From contig DAINSQ010000100.1 in NCBI GenBank assembly GCA_036741235.1, positions 1-18,184 on the forward strand: 18,184 bases of DNA, read 5' to 3'. Of this stretch, positions 7,553 through 13,960 are shown piece by piece. The translations under genes and the position numbers were made by a program. Source of the DNA: JABWBR01 sp036741235 (lineage in GTDB: Bacteria; Bacteroidota; Bacteroidia; Chitinophagales; Saprospiraceae). Within the stretch, counting starts at the first letter, position 1; every line of letters starts with the position of its first letter. The notes under the pieces were generated by a model, which was not told where the DNA came from, did not search any database, and was given only the letters and a program-made list of their open reading frames with translations.

Positions 7553-8839
7553 ATGACCTTCAAAAAAATAGCGGTAATCGCAGCCTTATTGCTGGTAGGC
7601 CTCTCCCAAACCCGGGCCGCCTACCTGCTCATCCCCATGGATGACAAATCGCAGAAAAACCACCTTAAAGCCTACGGCATCGCCTATTGGGTATTGGACA
7701 GCGGCGTGGAGGTATGGTGGTTGCTCAACTACCGGGGCGGCAGCTTTGCTTTTCAGCACAATAAAGTGTTTGAAAAAGAATGCCTTACGCGCGATGTGAG
7801 CTTCGAGATCATCCCCGACGCGCAATTCGCCAAAATCCAGGAGGAAATCGCCCACCCGGAGGTGAACATGGAGGCCATGAAACTCGAAAAAGCCCCCAAG
7901 ATAGCCGTATACACGCCCGAGACCAATGAAAAAGGCGAAGAATTACAGCCCTGGGACGACGCCGTGACGCTGGTGCTGACCTACGCCGAAATTCCCTACG
8001 ACAAAATCTACGACCGCGAGGTACTCAACGACCTCTTGCCCAAATACGACTGGCTGCACCTGCACCACGAAGACTTCACGGGCCAATACGGGCGTTTCTA
8101 CCGCTCTTTCCACAACGAACCCTGGTACCGCGAAAACCAGCGCAAGGCCGAAGAGCTGGCCAAAAGCCTGGGATTCAATAAAGTATCGCAGGAAAAACTC
8201 GCCGTAGTCAAGCGCATCAAAGAATACGTCATCGGCGGCGGTTTTATGTTTGCCATGTGTTCGGCCACCGATAGCTACGACATTGCCCTGGCCGCCGACG
8301 GCGTCGACATCTGCGCCCAGATCTACGACGGCGACCCCGTTGACCCCAACGCCCAGGAAAAACTCGACTTCAGCAAAACGTTCGCTTTCCGCGATTTCCA
8401 ATTGATCAAAAACCCGCTGGAATACGAGTTTTCAACCATCGACAACCACCAGAACAGGCAAATCGCCCCCGAACAGGACTATTTTACGCTGTTCGACTTC
8501 TCCGCCAAATGGGACCCCGTGCCTACCATGCTCACCCAGTGCCATACCCGCACGGTAAAAGGTTTTATGGGCCAAAGCACCGCCTTTATCCGCCGTTATA
8601 TCAAACCCGATGTACTCATCATGGGCGAAACCAAACCGCTGAATGAGGCCCGCTATATTCACGGTACGATGGGGCAGGGGTTTTGGACGTTCTACGGCGG
8701 CCACGACCCCGAAGACTACCGCCACTTCGTACACGATCCCCCCACCGACCTCAACCTGCACCCCAATTCGCCGGGCTACAGACTCATTTTGAATAATGTG
8801 TTGTTCCCCGCCGCAAAAAAGAAAAACCGCAAAACCTAA
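7553..8839 (+). CDS. Conserved exported protein, commonly mislabelled asparagine synthetase B
   Basis: The 428-residue product begins with a signal peptide (MTFKKIAVIAALLLVGLSQTRAA). It matches, from memory, a highly conserved Bacteroidota family: 'LIPMD..QKNHLKAYGIAYWVL', 'WLLNYRGGSF', 'PKIAVYTP', 'PWDDAVTLVLTYAEIPYD', 'YDWLHLHHEDFTGQYG' (165-180), 'GGGFMFAMCSATD' (228-240), and an end 'HPNSPGYRLILNNVLFPAAKKK'. Databases often name it asparagine synthetase B. However, it has no N-terminal catalytic Cys, no glutaminase Ntn domain and no SGGxDS PP-loop, so that function is not supported. C236 after a glycine-rich strand, plus the alpha/beta pattern, suggests a class-I-amidotransferase-like or ThuA-like fold, which is inference. 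The protein is exported and its substrate is unknown. The htrA-like gene follows on the same strand after 80 bp. Confidence 0.88.
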   Translation: MTFKKIAVIAALLLVGLSQTRAAYLLIPMDDKSQKNHLKAYGIAYWVLDSGVEVWWLLNYRGGSFAFQHNKVFEKECLTRDVSFEIIPDAQFAKIQEEIAHPEVNMEAMKLEKAPKIAVYTPETNEKGEELQPWDDAVTLVLTYAEIPYDKIYDREVLNDLLPKYDWLHLHHEDFTGQYGRFYRSFHNEPWYRENQRKAEELAKSLGFNKVSQEKLAVVKRIKEYVIGGGFMFAMCSATDSYDIALAADGVDICAQIYDGDPVDPNAQEKLDFSKTFAFRDFQLIKNPLEYEFSTIDNHQNRQIAPEQDYFTLFDFSAKWDPVPTMLTQCHTRTVKGFMGQSTAFIRRYIKPDVLIMGETKPLNEARYIHGTMGQGFWTFYGGHDPEDYRHFVHDPPTDLNLHPNSPGYRLILNNVLFPAAKKKNRKT

Positions 8840-8910
8840 AAGAATGACATAACGCCGCGCGCTTCCATATCATTCTTAATTCTTCATTCTTAATTTTTCA
8901 TTTTTAATTA
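8840..8910 (+). repeat. AT-rich spacer with inverted repeat and ATTCTTAATT-like units
   Basis: AAGAATGA at 8840-8847, directly after the stop codon, is repeated inverted as TCATTCTT at 8870-8877. TTCTTAATTCTTCATTCTTAA-type units and T-runs follow to 8910, giving a possible weak terminator for the upstream gene. The repeated TTCATTCTTAATTTTT words are low-complexity. No Shine-Dalgarno is visible before the protease start at 8920. Confidence 0.5.
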
Positions 8911-8919
8911 AAAGCCACC

Positions 8920-10065
8920 ATGAACCGCTCGATGTTTCGCTTTGTAGGTAGCCTACTCTTACTCCTGCTGGGCTTTGCCGGCGGCGTAGCCTGGAAAGCC
9001 CGCGACATCAACCAGGATCCATCGCAATCCGCTACAACTACTACCGACGACCAGGGAATAGCCGTGCCTGCCCGCCAGGTAGCCCCGGATGCAGCGCTCA
9101 ACCAGGGAGAAATCGCCACCATCAAGTTGTTTGAAAACGCGGCGCCCTCGGTATGTTTTATCACCACCACCAGTATGCAGGTCGACTTCTTCACCCGCAA
9201 CGTGATGGAGATACCCCGCGGTACCGGCTCGGGTTTTGTGTGGGATAAAAAAGGGCATATCATCACCAACTACCACGTCATACAGGGCGCCGACAAGGCC
9301 CAGGTTACCCTGGCAGACCGCACCACCTATGATGCCAGGCTCGTTGGCGCAGCGCCCGAAAAAGACCTCGCCGTGCTCAAAATCGACGTGCCCGCCGGCA
9401 AACTCACGCCCATTCCGCTGGGTTCCTCCGAAGTATTGCGCGTGGGGCAATCGGTATACGCCATCGGCAACCCCTTCGGCCTCGACCAGACCTTGACCAC
9501 CGGCATTGTGAGCGCACTGGGCCGCGAAATCGAATCGGTGGGCGGCGTGCCCATCCGCGACGTCATACAGACCGACGCCGCCATCAACCCCGGCAACTCC
9601 GGCGGTCCGCTGCTCGACTCCTCGGGCCGGCTCATCGGCGTCAATACCGCCATTTACAGCCCTTCGGGCGCCTCGGCGGGCATCGGCTTCTCCATCCCCG
9701 TCGATGCCGTGCGCTGGGTAGTGCCGGAGCTCATCCAATACGGCCGCATCAAGCGCCCCTCGCTGGGCGTTGAACTGGCCCGCCCGCAAATTGCCAGTCG
9801 CTTTGACATAGAAGGCGCCCTGGTGCTCAACGTAGTGAAAGGCAGCGGCGCCGAACGCGCGGGGCTGCAAGCCACCTACCGCGACCGCTACGGGCAGATC
9901 AAGTGGGGCGATATTATCGTGGGTGTGAATAACGAAAAAATAAAAAACAACAACGACCTGTTGCTGGCGCTCGAAAACTACCAGCCCGGCGATATGGTAA
10001 CGCTAAAGGTGCTGCGGGAAGGAAAACCCGTAGAGCTGAAGGTGAGGTTGGATGAATCGAGGTGA
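8920..10065 (+). CDS. HtrA/Deg-family serine protease with one PDZ domain
   Basis: This periplasmic or membrane-tethered protein-quality-control protease has 381 residues. An N-terminal hydrophobic helix (about 7-25) acts as signal or anchor, followed by a Thr/Gln-rich linker. The trypsin-like domain carries the full triad: H119 in 'ITNYHV', D149 in 'KDLAVLKI' and S227 in 'NPGNSGGP'. A single PDZ domain covers about 282-375, with 'RAGL', 'GDIIVGVNNEKI' and 'VLREGKPVEL'. The order protease-PDZ matches one-PDZ Deg proteins (DegS-like or cyanobacterial/plant Deg1-like) rather than two-PDZ DegP. The start is set by ATG 8920, after the AT-rich spacer. The gene is convergent with the response regulator gene, whose stop lies 10 bp away. 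Confidence 0.93.
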   Translation: MNRSMFRFVGSLLLLLLGFAGGVAWKARDINQDPSQSATTTTDDQGIAVPARQVAPDAALNQGEIATIKLFENAAPSVCFITTTSMQVDFFTRNVMEIPRGTGSGFVWDKKGHIITNYHVIQGADKAQVTLADRTTYDARLVGAAPEKDLAVLKIDVPAGKLTPIPLGSSEVLRVGQSVYAIGNPFGLDQTLTTGIVSALGREIESVGGVPIRDVIQTDAAINPGNSGGPLLDSSGRLIGVNTAIYSPSGASAGIGFSIPVDAVRWVVPELIQYGRIKRPSLGVELARPQIASRFDIEGALVLNVVKGSGAERAGLQATYRDRYGQIKWGDIIVGVNNEKIKNNNDLLLALENYQPGDMVTLKVLREGKPVELKVRLDESR

Positions 10066-10067
10066 GT

Positions 10068-10086
10068 TGCCGGCATCACCCCGGCA
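10068..10086. terminator. Small hairpin between convergent genes
   Basis: TGCCGG (10068-10073) pairs with CCGGCA (10081-10086) around a 7-nt loop, immediately after the protease stop codon and overlapping the last codons of the opposing response regulator. The 6-bp stem is short and the following T-rich stretch is discontinuous, so its role as a terminator is only plausible. Confidence 0.35.
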
Positions 10087-11119
10087 TATTCTTCAATTTA
10101 TCCTTATTTTTCACCACAATAATGCCGTCTTTGATATCGATATAGCCGTCTTCTTTGAATTCGGTAAGCATGCGTATCACACTTTCCTTGGCGGTGCCCA
10201 CGATGCGGGCCAGGTCGTCGCGCAGTATATTGATATCGCCGGAGTCTGTTTTTTCGGCCAGTAGTAGCACGGCGTCGGCCACGCGTTTGCGCACGGAGTT
10301 ATAGGCCAGGTGCAGCAACTGCTCTTCCTTTTCGGCAATATTATTAGCCAGCATCTTAATCAGCTGGGAAGACACATCGCGGTTAGCGTAGAGCAGGGCC
10401 AGGAAATCCTCTTTAGGGACGAGGCTCACCTCGGCTTCCTCGAGGGCGGCGGCTGACTCTGTGTGGCGGCTTTCCTTGATCAGGTCTACATAACCCAGGA
10501 AATCGCCGGGGCCGGCAATTGAGATAATATATTCCTTGCCGTCTTCATTCGTCTTAAAAATCTTCACATTGCCCGACTTCACGAAATAGATATATCGGGG
10601 ATAATCGCCTTCTTCGAACAGCATTTCGCGTTTCTTGAGGTTTTTCACCTTGCGTTCGCTGGAGAGTTTGCGCAATTCCTCGTAGCCGCGGGCGTCGTTG
10701 ATAAAAGCGCTGAGGCCCTGTTCTGTGCGGTCGAATTGTTTGCGCACCAGTTCGCTTTTGCGCAGGCGGGTTTCGATCACCGACAGGAGTTCGTCCTTAT
10801 AAAAGGGCTTTGTGATATAATCGTCGGCGCCGAGGTTCATGCCCCTGCGGAAGTCGGTTTTTTCGGCTTTGGCCGTCAGGAAAATAAACGGAATATTAGA
10901 CGTTTGGCTTTTTTTGCTCAGGATATTGAGCACGCCGTAGCCGTCGAGTTTGGGCATCATCACATCGCAGAGGATGAGGTCGGGCATTTCTTTGAGGGCT
11001 CTTTCCACGCCCACCGTTCCGTCTTCTGCGAGCAAAACGTCATAGCCGGAGAGTTCGAGAATTTCTTCGAGGTTTTCCCTTACATCGGCGTTATCTTCTA
11101 TAACCAGAATTTTCTTCAT
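10076..11119 (-). CDS. Response regulator: receiver fused to Crp/Fnr-type regulator (FixJ-FixK-like fusion)
   Basis: The product is a 347-residue cytosolic transcription factor. I chose ATG 11119 (MKKILVIEDN) because the 21 residues further upstream in frame are not receiver-like. Residues 1-120 are a receiver domain: acidic E8/D9, phospho-acceptor D52 in 'LCDVMMP', T82 and K104. Residues about 150-260 are a cyclic-nucleotide-binding-type beta-roll ('LFEEGDYPRYIYFVKSGNVKIF'). The usual cAMP contacts of 'FxGE...RSA' are replaced ('FLGY', 'TESAA'), so cAMP is unlikely. Residues about 275-340 are a Crp-type winged helix whose recognition helix reads K311-E-S-V-I-R316, keeping the Glu and Arg that contact TGA in Crp/Fnr. 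C51 is the only cysteine, so an FNR iron-sulfur cluster is excluded. The histidine kinase is directly upstream in the same operon. Confidence 0.9.
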   Translation of the reverse strand: MKKILVIEDNADVRENLEEILELSGYDVLLAEDGTVGVERALKEMPDLILCDVMMPKLDGYGVLNILSKKSQTSNIPFIFLTAKAEKTDFRRGMNLGADDYITKPFYKDELLSVIETRLRKSELVRKQFDRTEQGLSAFINDARGYEELRKLSSERKVKNLKKREMLFEEGDYPRYIYFVKSGNVKIFKTNEDGKEYIISIAGPGDFLGYVDLIKESRHTESAAALEEAEVSLVPKEDFLALLYANRDVSSQLIKMLANNIAEKEEQLLHLAYNSVRKRVADAVLLLAEKTDSGDINILRDDLARIVGTAKESVIRMLTEFKEDGYIDIKDGIIVVKNKDKLKNMPG

Positions 11120-11208
11120 GCGTTCGAGTGACAATTGAACAACAAGGACAATAGGCCAAGATACTAAAAAAACGGCAAACAAACCCGTTTTTCAGGGTTG
11201 CCGCGGGC

Positions 11209-12495
11209 TCAAAGATCGAATTTTTCCTGCAATAGGGGAAGTTCTACGAAGAAAGTTGTGCCTTTTCCCAATTCGCTTTCGAAAGAAATAGCGCCGCGCA
11301 TGAGTTCCACATAGCGCTTGACGATATTGAGCCCGAGCCCGGTGCCCTGAATATTCTCCACATTATGGGCGCGGAAGAAGCGGGTAAAGAGGTGTTGTTG
11401 TTCTTCTTCGGGGATGCCGATACCATGGTCTGTGATGCGGATAAGTAGTTTGTCCTCCTTGAGAGAAGTTTCGCATTCGATAGGGGTGCCGGCGTCGGAA
11501 TATTTGATAGCGTTGGAGAGGAGGTTAAAAAAGATATTTTTGAGAAACTTTTTATCCAAAAAAAGCGTCAGGGGTTCTTCCGGGATAAAGTGATCGATTG
11601 TTTGGCCGGGTTTAAGCAGGCCGTGGATTTCGTCGGTTATCTCGTCGCAGAAAGCTCGCAGTTGGAAATGGACGGGTTCGGTAACAATTTTGCCCTCTTC
11701 GAGTTTGCTGAGCGACAGGAAGTCGTTGAGAATACCGGTGAGTGTGGCCACAGCCGATTTGACGCGTTTGACGTGTTTTTCGCGTTTGGCTTGTTGTTCG
11801 GCATTCACATAGGCTTCGATGAGGTCGGCGGAAGACAGGATAGTACTAAGGGGAGTTCGGAATTCGTGGGAAGCCATAGATACGAAGCGAGATTTGAGTT
11901 CGCTTAGTTCTTTTTCTTTTTGCAGGGCATCTTTGAGTTTGGCTTCATTTTCCTTGATCAGTTTTTCGGCGGCTTCTCTTTCCTTGATTTCGCGTTCCAA
12001 TTTTTTATTGATTCGGAGCAATTGGTTAACGGCGTTGGCTAATTCCTCGGTGCGTTGTTCCACCCGTTCTTCGAGTTCGGCATTGAGTTTAATGACGCGA
12101 GCTTCAGCGGCGCGTTGTTCTGACAAGTCGTGAATAATACCGGCGAAGATGCGTTTATCTTGGAGTCGTACCTCGCTAACGCTGAGTCGCAGGGGGAATA
12201 CCGTGCCGTCTTTGCGGCGGCCTTCCACTTCGCGGCCAATGCCGATGATCTTTCTTTTTCCTGTTTCGCAATAGCGTTTGATATATTCATCGTGACGGCT
12301 GCGGTGGGGTTCCGCCATGAGCATGGCGATATTATGTCCGATCATCTCTTCGTAGGAATACCCAAAAAGGCGGGAAGCCGCCTGGTTGGCCAGTTCCACG
12401 ATGCCATTTTCGTCTATGGTAATAATGGCGTCGGTAGCGGTTTGAATAATGGCTTGCAGCCTTAACGCATCATCGGAAAAGCTCAACATCAGCAA
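11209..12495 (-). CDS. FixL-like PAS sensor histidine kinase, cytosolic
   Basis: The product is a 428-residue soluble kinase with no membrane segment. PAS domain at about 12-125, then a coiled coil (about 128-205), HisKA with H210 in 'ASHEFRTP', and HATPase with N328 ('NLLSNAIKYS'), 'DHGIG' (356-360) and 'GTGLGL' (384-389). The PAS aligns closely with my memory of Bradyrhizobium FixL: 'RLFGYSYEEMIGHNIAMLM', 'EPHRSRHDEYIKRY', 'KIIGIGREVEGRRKDGTVFP'. H68 matches the FixL haem ligand His200, R74 matches Arg206 and R88 matches Arg220. The residue at FixL His214 is K82 here. This points to a haem-based O2 (or NO/CO) sensor, though FixL-like PAS domains without haem exist. The response regulator gene lies 89 bp downstream. 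A TATTTTTG -7 element precedes the start closely. Confidence 0.92.
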   Translation of the reverse strand: MLMLSFSDDALRLQAIIQTATDAIITIDENGIVELANQAASRLFGYSYEEMIGHNIAMLMAEPHRSRHDEYIKRYCETGKRKIIGIGREVEGRRKDGTVFPLRLSVSEVRLQDKRIFAGIIHDLSEQRAAEARVIKLNAELEERVEQRTEELANAVNQLLRINKKLEREIKEREAAEKLIKENEAKLKDALQKEKELSELKSRFVSMASHEFRTPLSTILSSADLIEAYVNAEQQAKREKHVKRVKSAVATLTGILNDFLSLSKLEEGKIVTEPVHFQLRAFCDEITDEIHGLLKPGQTIDHFIPEEPLTLFLDKKFLKNIFFNLLSNAIKYSDAGTPIECETSLKEDKLLIRITDHGIGIPEEEQQHLFTRFFRAHNVENIQGTGLGLNIVKRYVELMRGAISFESELGKGTTFFVELPLLQEKFDL

Positions 12496-12506
12496 TATTT
12501 ATTTGC

Positions 12507-12514
12507 CAAAAATA
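12507..12514 (-). promoter_or_regulatory. -7 promoter element (TATTTTTG) of the kinase gene
   Basis: On the minus strand this reads TATTTTTG, matching TAnnTTTG. It ends 11 nt before the start codon at 12495, implying a very short leader. There is no obvious -33 TTTG at the expected distance, which would suit an activator-dependent promoter. The TGA-N6-TCA palindrome is centred about 90 bp upstream of the likely transcription start. Confidence 0.45.
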
Positions 12515-12584
12515 AATCATCATTTGGTGAAGACGATGCAGAATGATAGAAAGATTTTTCAAAGGCTTATTTCCCAGCTTGCGC

Positions 12585-12600
12585 AATGACAAAAATCATT
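12585..12600. promoter_or_regulatory. FNR/FixK-type operator between kinase and USP genes
   Basis: The palindrome AATGACAAAAATCATT has the Crp/Fnr-family core TGA-N6-TCA (12587-12598). It lies almost midway between the divergent start codons at 12495 and 12698. Relative to the USP-side -7 element at 12645 its centre is 52.5 bp upstream, roughly -66 from a likely start, a class I activator position. It differs from the full TTGAT-N4-ATCAA consensus at three outer bases. Confidence 0.55.
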
Positions 12601-12644
12601 GGACGAGATGACAAGGCAAGGGAACTTGCACCGCGAGTTTGGGG

Positions 12645-12652
12645 TATTTTTG
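12645..12652 (+). promoter_or_regulatory. -7 promoter element (TATTTTTG) of the USP-fusion gene
   Basis: TATTTTTG is an exact TAnnTTTG match, 45 nt before the start codon at 12698. A partial -33 element (CTTG, 12624-12627) lies 17 bp upstream. Its sequence is identical to the divergent kinase -7 element, and the operator lies between the two. Confidence 0.5.
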
Positions 12653-12697
12653 CTGTAGAAGAAAGGGAACGCCCAGCATCAGGGCGCCAATTGAGAG

Positions 12698-13843
12698 ATG
12701 ACTTCATTACAGTACATAAACCCCATCAATAACCTCGGTTGCATGTTATTTAAAAAGACATCTCATAAAGAGCGCCCCAAGCTGGAACTCTTGGGTATAG
12801 GTTCGGCGCTTACTCGCAAGCTTAAGGCAAATTTGCAGGAAGCGATGGCGGAGCTGTCTTTGGATCTGCCGGTAGAGGAGGTGACCGAGATTGACAAGTT
12901 ACTGCAGTACGATATTTCAGGAATTCCCGCGCTTGCAGTAAATGGCAAGGTGCTTTTTCAGCAGGAGGTTCCCGGCGTTTCAGAGATCAGACAGTTGCTG
13001 ATCAATTTTCTGGGGCTTGAACCAAAAGAGATTCCTATGAAAAAGATACTGGTTCCTACCGATTTTTCGGCTCCGGCCAACAATGCGCTCGATTATGCCG
13101 TAGCGATAGCCAATGCTTTCGGGTCAAAGATCACCCTGCTGCATACTTACAAGGTATACAGCTCGGCTGGCATGTTTTTGTCCGTTGAATCGATTATGCA
13201 GCAAGACGCCGCCGATGACATTAACAAGATCATTGAGCGCGTGAAACCCAGGCTGGAGCCGGGCGTTTCCATTGAGGGCAAAGTATTGCGGGGCGACGCC
13301 GTTTCTGTGATTGCCGACCTGGCCGATCTGTCGGAATACGACCTGATCATAATGGGCACCAAAGGCGCCAGCGGTCTGCGGGAAGTATTCATCGGCAGCG
13401 TCACCAATGGCGTTATCCGGCATACTCGCACGCCAGTGCTCGCTATTCCCGAAAATGCGGTATTCCAGCCTTTTGAAACCTTTGTGCTGGCCATCGACAA
13501 CCAAAAATTGTCTTCCGCTGAAGTTACGGATGCGCTGCTGAAAATGGCGCAACGCTTTCAAGCCAAAATCAAAGTGTATCACAAAGATACCGGCGAGGCC
13601 GACCACGGCATCGACCCTTCTGTAGACCAACTATTGGAACCGGTAGAGCACTCTTTCCACTACGAACTCAAAAGCGACAACGGTACGACTACCAGTATCG
13701 ACGATTTTGTAGCCGACAGCAGAGCCGATATGCTGTGCATGGTGCACCGCAGTCGCAACCTGGTTGACGAAGTCTTTCACGTGAGCGTTACTTCCAAACA
13801 GGCGTTTCACACTAAAATTCCACTGCTCGTACTTCACGATTAA
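12698..13843 (+). CDS. Cys-less thioredoxin-like domain fused to tandem universal stress protein domains
   Basis: The product has 381 residues. Residues about 27-105 resemble the small Thioredoxin_3 ('redox-active disulfide') family: 'LELLGIGSALTRKL', 'VTEIDKLLQYDISGIPALAVNGKVLF', cis-Pro IPAL and 'VSEIRQLL'. The CxxC seen in that family (GxGCxxC) is replaced by S35 and T39, so it cannot form the redox disulfide. Residues 114-251 are a USP domain starting MKKILVPTDFS, with the ATP-binding loop G220-xx-G223-9x-G233-S234. Residues about 258-381 are a second, degenerate USP domain without the glycine loop. M114 would be a normal USP start, so an internally started USP-only form is possible. An alternative first start is M16 (12743). 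The gene diverges from the kinase gene and shares its operator region. Confidence 0.87.
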   Translation: MTSLQYINPINNLGCMLFKKTSHKERPKLELLGIGSALTRKLKANLQEAMAELSLDLPVEEVTEIDKLLQYDISGIPALAVNGKVLFQQEVPGVSEIRQLLINFLGLEPKEIPMKKILVPTDFSAPANNALDYAVAIANAFGSKITLLHTYKVYSSAGMFLSVESIMQQDAADDINKIIERVKPRLEPGVSIEGKVLRGDAVSVIADLADLSEYDLIIMGTKGASGLREVFIGSVTNGVIRHTRTPVLAIPENAVFQPFETFVLAIDNQKLSSAEVTDALLKMAQRFQAKIKVYHKDTGEADHGIDPSVDQLLEPVEHSFHYELKSDNGTTTSIDDFVADSRADMLCMVHRSRNLVDEVFHVSVTSKQAFHTKIPLLVLHD

Positions 13844-13869
13844 GGGCTGGTTGTCAGACCTTTCCAATT

Positions 13870-13883
13870 CTGATAAAAATCAA
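13870..13883. promoter_or_regulatory. FNR/FixK-type operator 1 of the lipoprotein-CBS operon
   Basis: CTGATAAAAATCAA differs at one base from the FNR/FixK consensus TTGAT-N4-ATCAA and has a perfect TGAT-N4-ATCA core. It is 27 bp after the USP stop codon. Its centre is exactly 63 bp (six helical turns) upstream of operator 2, so the same protein would bind both on one face of the DNA. A possible but imperfect -7 element (TAATTTG, 13929-13935) lies 52.5 bp downstream of its centre, as at the USP promoter. Confidence 0.65.
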
Positions 13884-13932
13884 CAGGCACGCTGAATATT
13901 GTCATAATATTTCAGCGGTATTATCGCTTAAT

Positions 13933-13946
13933 TTGATAAAGATCAA
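13933..13946. promoter_or_regulatory. Perfect FNR/FixK-type operator 2, 14 bp before the lipoprotein start
   Basis: TTGATAAAGATCAA is an exact match to TTGAT-N4-ATCAA. It ends 14 bp before the ATG at 13961, too close for classical activation of a promoter upstream of that start, and it overlaps the candidate -7 element. It may therefore repress, or balance activation from operator 1. This placement reading is inference; the match itself is direct. Confidence 0.7.
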
Positions 13947-13960
13947 CAACCTGACGTCTG

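Noticed and set aside
11120..11182. In-frame upstream extension of the response regulator (start at 11182, MFAVFLVSW...)
   Set aside because: Receiver domains start at MKKILVIEDN-type sequence. The extra 21 residues are hydrophobic without family support and lie in the spacer after the kinase gene.
11172..11203. CGGCA...TGCCG imperfect hairpin between kinase and regulator genes
   Set aside because: The stem is broken by a 5-nt bulge. It is too weak to call a terminator inside what should be one operon.
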